Both the position numbers and the translations under genes were made by a program. Below the pieces are notes generated by a model. The model ran no database searches, had not been told where the DNA came from, and saw only the letters and a program-made list of their open reading frames with translations. From an uncultured Lachnospiraceae bacterium (GTDB taxonomy: Bacteria; Bacillota; Clostridia; Lachnospirales; Lachnospiraceae), in contig CAJTXP010000006.1 in NCBI GenBank assembly GCA_910583615.1, positions 1 through 64,000 of the forward strand: DNA of 64,000 nucleotides. The letters run 5' to 3'. Shown here one piece after another: positions 35,700 to 44,954 of this stretch. Numbering within the stretch: the stretch's first letter is position 1; every line of letters starts with the position of its first letter.

Positions 35700-37103
35700 T
35701 TAAGGAAAATACACTTCGAGGCATGCATGAATGACTTCAGGAGCTGACAGAAGGTGGCTTTTAAAATCTTCAATCATATTCTGACGGTCTTCCAGTGTGA
35801 GATAATCTTCCGCTTCCGGCATGGAACTGTTGATTGAATACATCAGATAGCCGGGAAAGGCATCGGACTGGAAATCATAGGTGATCTCATCGAGCATCCG
35901 TGCCTCCTCCTGTGCAAAAACAGATTCGATCATTTCCATATGAAAGGCATCCCGCTCCATCCGGGCGATAATCTCTTTAAAAAGCTGCGTATATTCTGGA
36001 TTCCTGAGCAGGCAGGGAAGAATATTATAATTGTCTTCGCTCTGGGTGGCCTGACGGAAATTGTCAGCGACCAGATCCGGAAAGCTTCCGATCCAGTCAA
36101 GATCAAACAGAAAATAACGCCATTTTCCATCCTGATAAGGGAGACCGTTGTTTTTGCACCGCCATACACGCAGATTGTTGTCGAGCCAGTCCCCGTTTCC
36201 AAGGAGAAGGTTGACTGCATAATACTCCAGACACTGTTCTACGTCCAGCTGTCTTTCGATTCTGGCAATGACAGCCGGATCATTCATGTCGCAGGTATGC
36301 AGATAGTCAACAAAAGACAGATATTCTTCGAGAACAACAGGAGATGTCTGAATTCCGGTCTTTTCTTCTTCGAATACGGATACGAATTCAATATCTTTCG
36401 GATTTTCGATATGATAGAGTTCGGCCAGCGCGTGATCGTTTTTGGCAGGCAGGATGAAATAGGCGCCCTGATAAATTCCGTTCACATAAACTGCAGCAGG
36501 CGTGGTAGGAGAAGCATCTTCCATTCCTGCCTTTCGGGCAAGAGCGTAGCCCACACTGTTGTGGATGCCGGTGGAATCCATGGCGTAACGAACAGAATGC
36601 AGAATAAACGAACGGTATTCGTGAATGGGAAGCCCGGTTCCGTCCAGAACCTGGCGGCCGTTCCACAGGTCGCAGGTAAAGCAGGAGTGTTCTTCGTCAT
36701 AGTCACTCCTGGCGATCAGCCGGAATGATCTGCGCACTGCGCTTCGGGAGGAGGCGCCGCTGATGCGGATACCGGCTTTCTGCGCGATGAGGGGGTTTCC
36801 GTCCTGACGGTATACAAAGAGCCGGACTGGACATTCTCCCTCTCTTCCCTGGGGGACCTGCTGGCCTTTCAGTATCCCGGTCTCTTCAGAATACAGGTCT
36901 TCCTCCTCTGCCTGGATGGAGACAACCAGGCCGGAAAACTGTCTGCTTTCAAATATTTCATGGCGGCAGGGGTCCTGCAGAGAAGGGTCCAGATCAGAAG
37001 AAGGGATCAAATCATCTGCCGCCTTCAGCCGTGTATGGAAACAGACGGAAAGCAGGACAACAGAAAATAATATAAAGATTGCAGGATACAGATTACGTTT
37101 CAT
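35700..37103 (-). CDS. Secreted CotH kinase-like protein
   Basis: This 467-residue protein has an N-terminal signal or anchor segment (LYPAIFILFSVVLLSVCF) and a CotH-type atypical kinase domain. It shows AGIRISGASSRSAVRRSFRLIA, VYVNGIYQGAYFILP, LLLGNGDWLDNNLRVWR and WRYFLFDLDWIGSF. CotH kinases phosphorylate spore coat proteins in Bacillus; related secreted proteins in Clostridia are often found with glycan genes. It is transcribed toward the glycosyltransferases and divergently from the large membrane gene at 37279. Confidence 0.85.
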   Translation of the reverse strand: MKRNLYPAIFILFSVVLLSVCFHTRLKAADDLIPSSDLDPSLQDPCRHEIFESRQFSGLVVSIQAEEEDLYSEETGILKGQQVPQGREGECPVRLFVYRQDGNPLIAQKAGIRISGASSRSAVRRSFRLIARSDYDEEHSCFTCDLWNGRQVLDGTGLPIHEYRSFILHSVRYAMDSTGIHNSVGYALARKAGMEDASPTTPAAVYVNGIYQGAYFILPAKNDHALAELYHIENPKDIEFVSVFEEEKTGIQTSPVVLEEYLSFVDYLHTCDMNDPAVIARIERQLDVEQCLEYYAVNLLLGNGDWLDNNLRVWRCKNNGLPYQDGKWRYFLFDLDWIGSFPDLVADNFRQATQSEDNYNILPCLLRNPEYTQLFKEIIARMERDAFHMEMIESVFAQEEARMLDEITYDFQSDAFPGYLMYSINSSMPEAEDYLTLEDRQNMIEDFKSHLLSAPEVIHACLEVYFP

Positions 37104-37278
37104 TCAACACACTCATTTCTTCTTTTGTCAGACTATTACAGCATAAGAAGTGAATATAAACAGAATGTAAATTTTATGCAGAAAAATGACGAATGTTCAT
37201 TTTTAGTTTAAAAAATTTTTGTATTATGATTCTGTTATGAGCGGAATGATGAGTGAAGAAAAGGATGTGACTTTTATT

Positions 37279-39162
37279 ATGAGGAAAAACGGGATAAAGA
37301 ACAGCATTTATGCGGCGCTGGCATGTTTTGCGCTTCTGGTAACACTGAACGTGGATCTTGGCAGCATCGGCGAGGAAGCGGCGGCAGGCGGCTTTCTGAC
37401 AAATCTGGCCGTTCAGATCAAAAAGCTGGAATATGTTCTTCCGGTTTTTAATTATAAGGATGCGGCCATGGCTTTTCTGGTTTTTGTTTTTTTCATGCGC
37501 ACAGACGAAGAATGGCAGATGCCGCTGTCCAGATGGTCCTTCCGGATCCCTGCCTTGATGAGCGCTTTTTTTATGGTATTCGGATACAGCTTCCGTTATA
37601 CGGATTCCTGGAATCTCATATGGATGGACCGTTTTCACGTTCTGGTGTCCGCAGGGATGATGGCAGGATTTTACGTACTGTTCTGCAGGATCTACCGTCT
37701 TTTGATCGGGTGGATTTTCAGGGTTCAGGAAAAAACAGAGTCTTCTCCCGGGAAGATTACAGAATGGGTGATGGAGCGGCATGCTTTCCTGGGCCCCATG
37801 CTTGTGATATTTTTATTCTGGTTTCCCTATATTCTGGCAAAATATCCCGGGGCGGCCATGCCCGAAACGCTGGCAGAGATGAGGCAGTATTACTGGAATG
37901 CGATCAATAACTATTATCCGCCGCTTCATACGGTTCTGGTCAGTCTGCTGATGGAGCTGGGAAATATACTGTGGTCCTATACTTTTGGGTTTTTCCTGAA
38001 TCTGCTGGTTCAGCTTGCTCTGCTGCTGTCGGCATTTTCCTATGGATTTGTGCTCATGAAGAGGTGGCGGACGCCTTACAGGCTACGCTGGCTTACGATG
38101 GCGATTATCTGTGTGGTGCAGTTCTTCCCCATGGAATCGACCGTGGTGGAAAAGGATGTACCGTATACCGCCTGTGTGATCTTTCTTGTGCTGCAGCTTT
38201 ACGAGCTGGTCCGGATGATAAGATCGGGAGGGAGACTGTCTGCAAAACAAATGGCAGGATTTGTACTGTCGGGCATGGGAGCCGCCTGCTTCAGGAATGA
38301 AGGGTTTTATCTGGCTGCGGCATCCGGAGTGAGCATGTCCATATATGCATGCAGCATCCTGTGGAAAGAAGATCATGCCGGATGCGTACGAATCCTGGCT
38401 GCGATGCTGCTGCCGGTCTTCCTGTTTGCAGGATATCAGAAACTGCTGCTGCCCGCCTGCGGGGTGGAGGACAACGGCCCTAAAGAGGCGCTGTCCATTC
38501 CGTTTCAACAGACTGCCCGCTATGCGAGAGACTATGGATATGAACTTACAGAGGAGGAAGAAGAAGTTATTTCCAGAGTTCTGGATGGGGAAAATCTGGC
38601 GGAACTCTATGATCCGATCACGTCCGATCCGGTGAAATATACGTATCATGCGGAGACGGCGCAGGACCTTGCCGATTATTTGGAAGTCTGGTTCCGGCAG
38701 CTGTTAAAGCATCCGGGTAATGCGGTACAGGCGACCATGAACAATGCCTATGGCTGGTTCTATCAGGAGGGATATGCACACAACTATATGATGGCGTCTC
38801 AGATCGAAGGACATGAAGTCCGCTGGGAGATCGTACAGCCGGCAAAGCTTAACGGAGTCCGGCATGTTATGGAACGGGTCGCGAAGCTTTTATCGCGAAT
38901 ACCGGTCGTCAACTGGTTCGAAAACGCCGGGATTGCGTCCTGGATGACGATTCTTCTGATTTCCTTCTGGGCGGGAGCAGGAAAGAAACGCTGCATCCTT
39001 TCGGCAGTCCCGCTGATTCTGGCGCTTCTGGTCTGTGTTGCGGCGCCGACTTTTAATGATCAGATGCGGTATATTATGCCGGTAATCTTCTGCGTGCCTT
39101 ATTATATGCCGATGGCGCTGCAGAGCCTGAGCGATTGTGTTTTGGAAAAAGAGGAGACATAG
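37279..39162 (+). CDS. Large polytopic membrane protein (DUF6020-like)
   Basis: This roughly 627-residue protein has 12 or more transmembrane helices. The segment LGPMLVIFLFWFPYILAKYPGAAMPETLAEMRQYYWNAINNYYPPLHTVLVSLLMEL resembles DUF6020-type proteins, which look like membrane glycosyltransferases. The start is uncertain: ATG 37279 has AAGGA 13 bp upstream, while in-frame ATGs at 37237, 37246 and 37249 and a TTG at 37219 are also possible. It sits next to surface-glycan genes and divergent from the CotH-like gene. Specific substrate unknown. Confidence 0.7.
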   Translation: MRKNGIKNSIYAALACFALLVTLNVDLGSIGEEAAAGGFLTNLAVQIKKLEYVLPVFNYKDAAMAFLVFVFFMRTDEEWQMPLSRWSFRIPALMSAFFMVFGYSFRYTDSWNLIWMDRFHVLVSAGMMAGFYVLFCRIYRLLIGWIFRVQEKTESSPGKITEWVMERHAFLGPMLVIFLFWFPYILAKYPGAAMPETLAEMRQYYWNAINNYYPPLHTVLVSLLMELGNILWSYTFGFFLNLLVQLALLLSAFSYGFVLMKRWRTPYRLRWLTMAIICVVQFFPMESTVVEKDVPYTACVIFLVLQLYELVRMIRSGGRLSAKQMAGFVLSGMGAACFRNEGFYLAAASGVSMSIYACSILWKEDHAGCVRILAAMLLPVFLFAGYQKLLLPACGVEDNGPKEALSIPFQQTARYARDYGYELTEEEEEVISRVLDGENLAELYDPITSDPVKYTYHAETAQDLADYLEVWFRQLLKHPGNAVQATMNNAYGWFYQEGYAHNYMMASQIEGHEVRWEIVQPAKLNGVRHVMERVAKLLSRIPVVNWFENAGIASWMTILLISFWAGAGKKRCILSAVPLILALLVCVAAPTFNDQMRYIMPVIFCVPYYMPMALQSLSDCVLEKEET

Positions 39163-39185
39163 TGGATGAAGAAAGCGGGCTTTTT

Positions 39186-39953
39186 TCAGTTTTCGTTTAC
39201 AAACTGCCGTCCTTCATGATCCATCTCATAATCCTGTTTGTAGATCAGCTGGGAGACGGGAACGATTTCAAAGCCTTTTTCCTGCAGGCCCAGGATGACG
39301 CTGGACAGGGCGTCCTTCGTATATTTGGCGCCGTTGTGCATGAGGATGATGGAACCGTTGCCCAGGTGTTCATGATTAAGAACTTTGGACACGATGGAAT
39401 CAGCTCCGTAATCTTTCCAGTCCAGGCTGTCTACATCCCATTGGATTACATGGTATCCAAGCTCATTTGCGGCATCAATTAAAGTGTCGTTATAGTCGCC
39501 GTAAGGAGGGCGGAACAGGGTCATATCTTTTCCGGTCAGGGCTTTCACTTTGTCGTGGACTTTCTGGATCTCCTCTCTGCATTCTGCAGAGCTGATCTGC
39601 GACATCTGCTTGTGATTTTCGCTGTGATTTCCAAGATCATGTCCGGCTTCTGCAATGGCCTTTACATCATCCGGATAAGATTCTACCCAGCCGCCGGTCA
39701 TGAAAAATGTGGTTTTTACCTGATATTTGTCAAGAATTGATAAAAGATCGGCTGTATCTTCATTCCCCCAGGCGGCGTCAAAGCTGATGGCAACTTTTGG
39801 GGATTCGGTCTGTACGCAGTAGATGGGCAGCTTTTTACTGTTAATAGTGGCAGAAGCAGGGATGTTTTTTTTCTGGAAGGCTCCGATACCGGCAATGATG
39901 AGGAGCAGGCACAGAGCCAGAGTGCTGATATTCTGCAGAGAGTGTCTGTTCAT
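39186..39953 (-). CDS. NodB-domain polysaccharide deacetylase (PdaB-like)
   Basis: This 255-residue protein has an N-terminal signal anchor (LALCLLLIIAGIGAF) and a NodB deacetylase domain (about 50-240). Visible motifs are SFDAAWGNEDT (motif 1; the second Asp of the usual FDDG is Ala), GNHSENH (zinc-binding His pair), LFRPPYGDYN and ILMHNG. The FDAAWG form is typical of clostridial sporulation-type deacetylases, so a role in spore-wall or peptidoglycan modification is inferred. Its 3-prime end converges with the large membrane gene. Confidence 0.88.
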   Translation of the reverse strand: MNRHSLQNISTLALCLLLIIAGIGAFQKKNIPASATINSKKLPIYCVQTESPKVAISFDAAWGNEDTADLLSILDKYQVKTTFFMTGGWVESYPDDVKAIAEAGHDLGNHSENHKQMSQISSAECREEIQKVHDKVKALTGKDMTLFRPPYGDYNDTLIDAANELGYHVIQWDVDSLDWKDYGADSIVSKVLNHEHLGNGSIILMHNGAKYTKDALSSVILGLQEKGFEIVPVSQLIYKQDYEMDHEGRQFVNEN

Positions 39954-40122
39954 GAGAACTCCAAAATATTTCTTCTGTTTATATTATGAAAAGGACGGAA
40001 AGAACATTCGCGGTCTTTCTGAAAAACGATAAAGAAGAATGGTTGATGAAAGCGCGGAAATGTGCTGACATGAGCAACAGTGCAAATACAGACGTCTGTT
40101 TGATGGACACAGAAAGGAAATT

Positions 40123-40482
40123 ATGAAATATATACGACAGTTTTTATGGATTTTACTGTTTTCGTTTGCCGGGGAGGTTTTAAAATATGTGATTCCTCTT
40201 CCGGTCCCCGCTTCTATCTATGGACTTGTTCTGCTTTTTCTGGCTCTTCTTACAGGTGTCCTTCACGTGGAATCAGTGAAGGAAGTGTCAGTATTTCTGA
40301 TCGAGATCATGCCGTTGATGTTCATTCCCGCTGCTGTTGAACTTCTGGAATCGTGGAGTGCGCTGAATGGGATTCTCATACAGATATTGACTGCCACTAT
40401 GGCGTCTACCGTCCTGGTCATGGGTGTGAGCGGTCTGGTAACGCAGAAACTGATTCGAAAGAAACAGAGGGAAAAGGCATGA
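40123..40482 (+). CDS. lrgA: CidA/LrgA-family holin-like protein
   Basis: This 119-residue, four-helix membrane protein (IRQFLWILLFSFAGEVLKYVIPLPVPASIYGLVLLFL) is typical of CidA/LrgA. The family is linked to autolysis control and to export or uptake of pyruvate with its LrgB partner. GAAAGGAAATT precedes the start. Its stop overlaps the lrgB start (ATGA). Confidence 0.9.
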   Translation: MKYIRQFLWILLFSFAGEVLKYVIPLPVPASIYGLVLLFLALLTGVLHVESVKEVSVFLIEIMPLMFIPAAVELLESWSALNGILIQILTATMASTVLVMGVSGLVTQKLIRKKQREKA

Positions 40483-41171
40483 AAGATTTTCTGGAAAATT
40501 CCGTATTTTTTGGAGCGCTGCTCAGCATCGCAACTTACGAATGCGGTGTCCTGCTGAAGAAAAAGTGGAAACTGGCAGTTTTTAATCCGCTGCTTTTGTC
40601 GGTATTGGCAGTTATAGGAGTGCTGGTTGTATTTAAAATTGATTATAATGTTTACTATGAAGGGGCAAAATATCTGAGTTATCTTCTGACGCCGGCAACG
40701 GTGTGTCTGGCTGTGCCCCTGTATGAGAAGATTGAACTTCTGAAGCAGTATGCGGGCGCGATCATGGGCGGCATTCTGGCGGGAGTTTTTACAAGCCTGT
40801 TAAGCATTCTGTCATGTGCATTTCTTTTTGGCTTTACCCATGAGCAGTATGTGACCCTGCTTCCGAAGTCGATCACGACCGCAATTGGTATGGGAATTTC
40901 TGAAGAGCTCGGAGGAATGGTGACGATTACAGTGGCGGTCATCATCATCACCGGCGTGTTTGGAAATATGACGGCGGAACTGGTTTTGAAGGTATTTCAT
41001 ATTGAGGAACCTGTGGCGAAGGGAATCGCGATCGGTTCGGCAAGCCATGCCATCGGCACGGTGAAAGCCATGGAGATCGGAGAGGTGGAAGGCGCCATGA
41101 GCAGTCTGTCCATTGCAGTAGCAGGACTTCTGACCGTGATTGGAGCGTCTGTGTTTGCAGAATTTATATGA
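40479..41171 (+). CDS. lrgB: LrgB/CidB-family membrane protein
   Basis: This 230-residue polytopic protein starts MKDFLENSVFFGALLSIATYECGVLLKKKWK and carries the family signature LLPKSITTAIGMGISEELGG and GSASHAIGTVKAMEIGEVEGAMSSLSIA. The start chosen overlaps the lrgA stop by ATGA; a longer out-of-register reading inside lrgA is rejected. The pair ends at a symmetric hairpin. Confidence 0.93.
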   Translation: MKDFLENSVFFGALLSIATYECGVLLKKKWKLAVFNPLLLSVLAVIGVLVVFKIDYNVYYEGAKYLSYLLTPATVCLAVPLYEKIELLKQYAGAIMGGILAGVFTSLLSILSCAFLFGFTHEQYVTLLPKSITTAIGMGISEELGGMVTITVAVIIITGVFGNMTAELVLKVFHIEEPVAKGIAIGSASHAIGTVKAMEIGEVEGAMSSLSIAVAGLLTVIGASVFAEFI

Positions 41172-41199
41172 TGAGAAATCATTGCAGAGACGTGGGCGG

Positions 41200-41247
41200 A
41201 TCCTTTAAAACAGACAGCAGACAGATCATCTGTCTGCTTTAAAGGAT
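41200..41247. terminator. Bidirectional terminator between lrgB and the DUF4236 gene
   Basis: An outer stem ATCCTTTAAA (41200-41209) / TTTAAAGGAT (41238-41247) surrounds an inner stem AGCAGACAGAT / ATCTGTCTGCT. It lies between convergent genes and has A/T tracts on both sides of the inner stem. Confidence 0.7.
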
Positions 41248-41307
41248 ATGCCGTTGCATCATGGGGTGATTACAGCATGGTCTGACGGGGAAGTGTCCGG
41301 TCAGACG

Positions 41308-42165
41308 TCAGGATAATTGCGTCACCGGTTCAAAACCTGAAGTCTTCCTGAATTTCATATGGTGTTCAAAGGTTTCAAGAAAATCAGAGGGGTCGATGCG
41401 GTCAAAATTAATATCAGAAAAGCCTTCTCTTTGAAACCTTACGGAAAGGATTGTCCGTATCTCATCTTTGCCGGTAGCAGTATTGAGGATCCGGTCTTCC
41501 GCGTGAACGATAACGGTTTCTACCGGAAGAAGGGCAAAGATCTCGCGTGCAAGGCGGATCGCACAGCTGCAGACATAGTCCTGCGTGATGTCATAATAAG
41601 CGGTCTTTGTCAGCGGCTTTTCCGCAAGCTTTCCGGTTTTTGTAAGGGCGCGGGAATTCTTCGGTACAACGGCATCGGATTTAACCTGGAATTCGATCTC
41701 CATCAGTTTCGGATCATCCGTTCCGAATTCAAAGCCGCTTCCATATTCCAGAAGATCCTCAAAAGGATTGGCTTCCTGTATCACGTCATAGTAATCTTCC
41801 ATGGTGATGCGGGTCCATTCCACCGGATCTTCACAGTCTATGTGGACACGGCGGATGGCATCAATATAAGCTTCATATTCCTGAACCAGGAGTTTGTTCT
41901 TTTCTGTCTCTTCCAGATGTTCGCTTTCCTTTAACCGGCGTTCCAGTTCTTTTTTCTTCTCGCCGGATTTCTTTTTGTTGCCTCCAAGCCTGGTCGTGTA
42001 GGACAGACCGGTGCCGGGAAGGGATGCCCGCGCCTGCGCTCCGGTTTTGGAATTCAACGATACTCCGCCGAATTTACCGCCGAGGCTTACCCCTACGCTG
42101 CTCTTGCCGATGTTCAGTTTTACACCGGGCAGAATCTGAATGCTTTTTCTAAAACGCAGTCCCAT
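41308..42165 (-). CDS. DUF4236 domain protein
   Basis: This 285-residue protein begins with a DUF4236 domain (MGLRFRKSIQILPGVKLNIGKSSVGVSLGG...GTGLSYTT), followed by a charged coiled-coil-like stretch (KKKSGEKKKELERRLKESEHLEETEKNK) and a C-terminal domain of about 170 residues I cannot name. The start at 42165 is set by AAGGAGAATCC upstream; the longer reading from 42189 lacks a site. The family's function is unknown. Confidence 0.82.
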   Translation of the reverse strand: MGLRFRKSIQILPGVKLNIGKSSVGVSLGGKFGGVSLNSKTGAQARASLPGTGLSYTTRLGGNKKKSGEKKKELERRLKESEHLEETEKNKLLVQEYEAYIDAIRRVHIDCEDPVEWTRITMEDYYDVIQEANPFEDLLEYGSGFEFGTDDPKLMEIEFQVKSDAVVPKNSRALTKTGKLAEKPLTKTAYYDITQDYVCSCAIRLAREIFALLPVETVIVHAEDRILNTATGKDEIRTILSVRFQREGFSDINFDRIDPSDFLETFEHHMKFRKTSGFEPVTQLS

Positions 42166-42290
42166 AACAGGATTCTCCTTTGCAGTCAATATTTTGTATA
42201 TATTTCCATATTACACAAATACAGTCTAACACGTCTGCGGCAGATTTTCAATTAAAAACCGAAAATCTGTTCGATATATCTGCCGGGACA

Positions 42291-42505
42291 GTTGCTTTTC
42301 ACGGGGTGAGTGGTCTACGCTCTAGGCCTCTGTGCTCTGCAGCGCTGTGTGGACTGTATCGGACGCCGGAGCCGTTATGTCCGTCCCGGGCGAACAAAAC
42401 TGTCCGAATGGGACGGACATAACGGCTCCGGCGTCCGATACACTCCATACGAGCGCAGAGCACAGAGACCCGGGGAGCAGCCTTTCCTGCCCCATGAAAA
42501 GCAAC
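42291..42505 (-). mobile_element. Palindromic MITE-like element, copy 1
   Basis: This is a 215-bp imperfect palindrome with ends GTTGCTTTTCACGGGG and CCCCATGAAAAGCAAC. It is flanked by 8-bp near-repeats CCGGGACA (42283-42290) and CTGGAACA (42506-42513), two differences, consistent with an old target duplication. The CTGCAGCGCTGTGTGGACTG arm is on the left, so this copy is inverted relative to copies 2, 3 and 4. It lies between the divergently transcribed DUF4236 and DUF1653 genes. Confidence 0.85.
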
Positions 42506-42551
42506 CTGGAACATTTTTCAGGATTTCATGGCATAGAAGGGAAAAGCGTGC

Positions 42552-42557
42552 TATAAT
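42552..42557 (+). promoter_or_regulatory. -10 box of the DUF1653 gene
   Basis: TATAAT at 42552-42557 lies 25 bp before the start codon at 42583. The -35 region (TGGCAT at 42529-42534, 17 bp spacing) is weak. Confidence 0.45.
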
Positions 42558-42582
42558 ATGTGAGGTAAGGGAGTGAATAAGT

Positions 42583-43125
42583 ATGCGAGAGGTTCGTCAA
42601 GGACAGTTTTACAGACATTTTAAAGACCGCCTGTATCAGGTGGTGGCAGTAGCAGAACATTCAGAGACCGGAGAACGTATGGTAGTCTATCAGGCGCTGT
42701 ATGGGGAGTATCGTGTATATGTAAGGCCTTATGAGATGTTTGTGAGTGAGGTGGATCATGAGAAATATCCTCAGGTGACCCAGAAATACCGCTTTGAGCT
42801 GGTAGAGCCGGGGAACAGGCAGGAAAAAAGCTGCAATGCGGAAATTTCGGAAACGGAATACGATGAGAAAACAGAAATTCACCAAAATCCTGCTGATGAC
42901 GGAGCCGTCAATCCGATCCTTCTTGAGTTTCTGGATGCCGAGACGCTGGAAGACAAAATGCATATCATGATTTTCGGCAGGAACCAGATGGATGACAATC
43001 TGCTGAACAGCATCGCCATATCGCTGGATCTGGTGGTGGAGGAAAAAAGCACGGAGGAAAAATATGACGAAATTCTGAACTGTCTGTCCATGATGGAAAG
43101 GTTTGAATGCAATCGTCTCAGGTGA
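42583..43125 (+). CDS. DUF1653 domain protein
   Basis: This 180-residue protein has an N-terminal DUF1653 domain (GQFYRHFKDRLYQVVAVAEHSETGERMVVYQALYG...YVRPYEMFVSEVD), a small SH3-like beta fold of unknown role. It also has a clostridial C-terminal extension of about 100 residues ending in an acidic helical region. AAGGGAG precedes the start. It is followed 41 bp later by the Mrp gene. Confidence 0.85.
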   Translation: MREVRQGQFYRHFKDRLYQVVAVAEHSETGERMVVYQALYGEYRVYVRPYEMFVSEVDHEKYPQVTQKYRFELVEPGNRQEKSCNAEISETEYDEKTEIHQNPADDGAVNPILLEFLDAETLEDKMHIMIFGRNQMDDNLLNSIAISLDLVVEEKSTEEKYDEILNCLSMMERFECNRLR

Positions 43126-43166
43126 TGTCGCCATGACATAAGAAAAAGAAAAGAGAGGTTTTGAAA

Positions 43167-44003
43167 ATGGCAGAAAGAGAATGCGGCAGTACAGACTGCA
43201 CAAAAGAAAGCTGTGAAGGCTGCCCGGGTAAACAGCAGCCGCCAAAGAATATGCTGGAAGAACAGAACGCATATTCCAGTATCAAACATGTAATAGGAGT
43301 CGTCAGCGGAAAAGGAGGAGTGGGCAAATCTCTTGTCACAGCGTCACTGGCTAATATGATGGCGTCACAGGGTTACCGTGTGGGAATTCTGGATGCGGAT
43401 ATTACCGGTCCGTCGATTCCGAAAATGTATGGTCTTCATGGGCCTGCCGAAATGGCAGGAGAGTGTATCCAGCCGATTTTTACGAAAAACGGCATTGAAG
43501 TCATGTCCATCAATCTGCTCCTTCCGGAGGAAGAGGCGCCGGTAATCTGGAGGGGCCCCATTCTGGCCAATATGGTCAAACAGTTCTGGACGGATGTGGC
43601 ATGGGGAGAGATTGATTATCTGTTCGTGGATATGCCTCCGGGAACCGGCGACGTTCCTTTGACGGTATTTCAGTCAATTCCGGTGGAGGGGATCATCGTT
43701 GTGACATCTCCGCAGGATCTGGTGCGGCTGATCGTGAAGAAGGCACTGAATATGGCAGAGGCCATGAAGATTCCAGTGCTTGGTCTGGTGGAAAATTACA
43801 GCTACGTAGTCTGCCCGGACTGCGGCAAAGAATATAAGATCTTTGGAGAGAGCGGGATCGACGCACTGTCAGAGGAACTGGATATACCGGTGCTTGGCAG
43901 AATGCCCATTGATCCGAAGCTGGCAGAATCCGCCAATGGAGCGTTTCATGAAGTTGAGAACGAGTATCTGTTACAGGCAGAAAATCGACTGATGTTTTTG
44001 TAA
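43167..44003 (+). CDS. Mrp/NBP35-family Fe-S cluster carrier ATPase
   Basis: This 278-residue cytoplasmic P-loop protein assembles and delivers Fe-S clusters. It has a Cys-rich N-terminus (CGSTDCTKESCEGCPGK), as in NBP35-type members, a deviant Walker A VVSGKGGVGKSLVTASLA, LDADITGPSIPKM and FVDMPPGTGD, and a C-terminal CPDC pair. The start at ATG 43167 follows AGAGG; a TTG two codons upstream is possible. Confidence 0.92.
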   Translation: MAERECGSTDCTKESCEGCPGKQQPPKNMLEEQNAYSSIKHVIGVVSGKGGVGKSLVTASLANMMASQGYRVGILDADITGPSIPKMYGLHGPAEMAGECIQPIFTKNGIEVMSINLLLPEEEAPVIWRGPILANMVKQFWTDVAWGEIDYLFVDMPPGTGDVPLTVFQSIPVEGIIVVTSPQDLVRLIVKKALNMAEAMKIPVLGLVENYSYVVCPDCGKEYKIFGESGIDALSEELDIPVLGRMPIDPKLAESANGAFHEVENEYLLQAENRLMFL

Positions 44004-44023
44004 AGATCTGATAAAATCAGGAT

Positions 44024-44143
44024 CTGCTGCAAAAGGTCCCCGCCCGTCTGTACAGCGTTGCCTGATACACGGGCAGGGACCTCTTTTGCAGCAGTTCCCT
44101 TCTGTCTGGCCGAATCCTGCGGATCCGGTCAGGCAGTTTTTTT
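44024..44143 (+). terminator. Tandem hairpins after mrp: long inverted repeat plus terminator
   Basis: The first hairpin (44024-44094) has arms beginning CTGCTGCAAAAG and ending CTTTTGCAGCAG, about 24 bp long with a 2-nt bulge and one mismatch. The second (44102-44136) pairs CTGTCTGGCCGAATCC with GGATCCGGTCAGGCAG around a TGC loop and is followed by seven T. The second is a strong terminator for mrp; the region also separates it from the converging YdcF-like gene. Confidence 0.85.
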
Positions 44144-44146
44144 ATA

Positions 44147-44881
44147 TCACCGAATCAGCCAGAAATCTTTCACAACGGCAAAAAATTCTCTCAGCAGATT
44201 CGTGGGCTGCGTGGCGGGATCACTTCTGGCGGGGATGCCGCTGACATTTTCATAACCCAGTGTTTGGGCCAGATGCAGGGCGCGGCAGATATGAAATCCA
44301 TTGCTGATGATCCCGACAGAAGCGCCGTCAGGGATCAGTTCGCCGGAAAAAATCAGATTTTCACGTGTATTTGTGGATAATCCTTCCTCAAGGATCCGTT
44401 CTTCGGCAATTCCCTTTTCCAGAAGGTACTGCTTCATGGCAGAGCTTTCCGTACAGGGTTCATTGCTGCCCTGCCCGCCGGAGACAATGATCATGGTGTC
44501 CGGGTACTCCAGGGCATATTCATATGCTTTGTCAAGCCGCAGGACGAGTGCCCGGCTGGGTCCTGTGCTGCGTACATGGGCTCCAAGGACGATGACGTAA
44601 TCCTGAGCCTCTTCCGGCATGGTGAGGGATCCCTTCAGGATCATCCCTTCTACCCCCAGAAAAAAAATAAGACAAACCGAGACGAACAGGATCAGACCGC
44701 CTTTTACGGGAAACGGAAGATGCTGGAAAAACCGGATCCGGAACAGCCACCCAAGCAGCAGAAATCCTGCGGACATGAACAGCCATATAAGATAGAAAGC
44801 GGAAGTAAGGCCGGTGTACAAAAGCAGCAGTATAAAATAAATGAGACAGAGGATACCGGCAATGGTGCAGATAACAGGCAT
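44147..44881 (-). CDS. YdcF/DUF218-family membrane protein
   Basis: This 244-residue protein has four N-terminal transmembrane helices (to about residue 95) and a DUF218 domain with VIVLGAHVRSTGPSRAL, SGGQGSNEPCTESSAMKQYL and EGLSTNTRENL. DUF218 proteins are linked to envelope biogenesis, for example ElyC and SanA. The start at 44881 follows AAGGAG; a longer reading would extend to the edge of the palindromic element at 44955 and is rejected. Its promoter region is confined to the 73 bp before that element. Confidence 0.88.
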   Translation of the reverse strand: MPVICTIAGILCLIYFILLLLYTGLTSAFYLIWLFMSAGFLLLGWLFRIRFFQHLPFPVKGGLILFVSVCLIFFLGVEGMILKGSLTMPEEAQDYVIVLGAHVRSTGPSRALVLRLDKAYEYALEYPDTMIIVSGGQGSNEPCTESSAMKQYLLEKGIAEERILEEGLSTNTRENLIFSGELIPDGASVGIISNGFHICRALHLAQTLGYENVSGIPARSDPATQPTNLLREFFAVVKDFWLIR

Positions 44882-44954
44882 AAAAACTCCTTTCCATAAA
44901 AACAAAACAGAATGTACAGTTTTAAGTTTACCACAGACAGGATGATTTTGCATC

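Noticed and set aside
36482..37146. Plus-strand short frames opposite the CotH-like gene
   Set aside because: No ribosome sites, no domains; shadows of the minus-strand gene.
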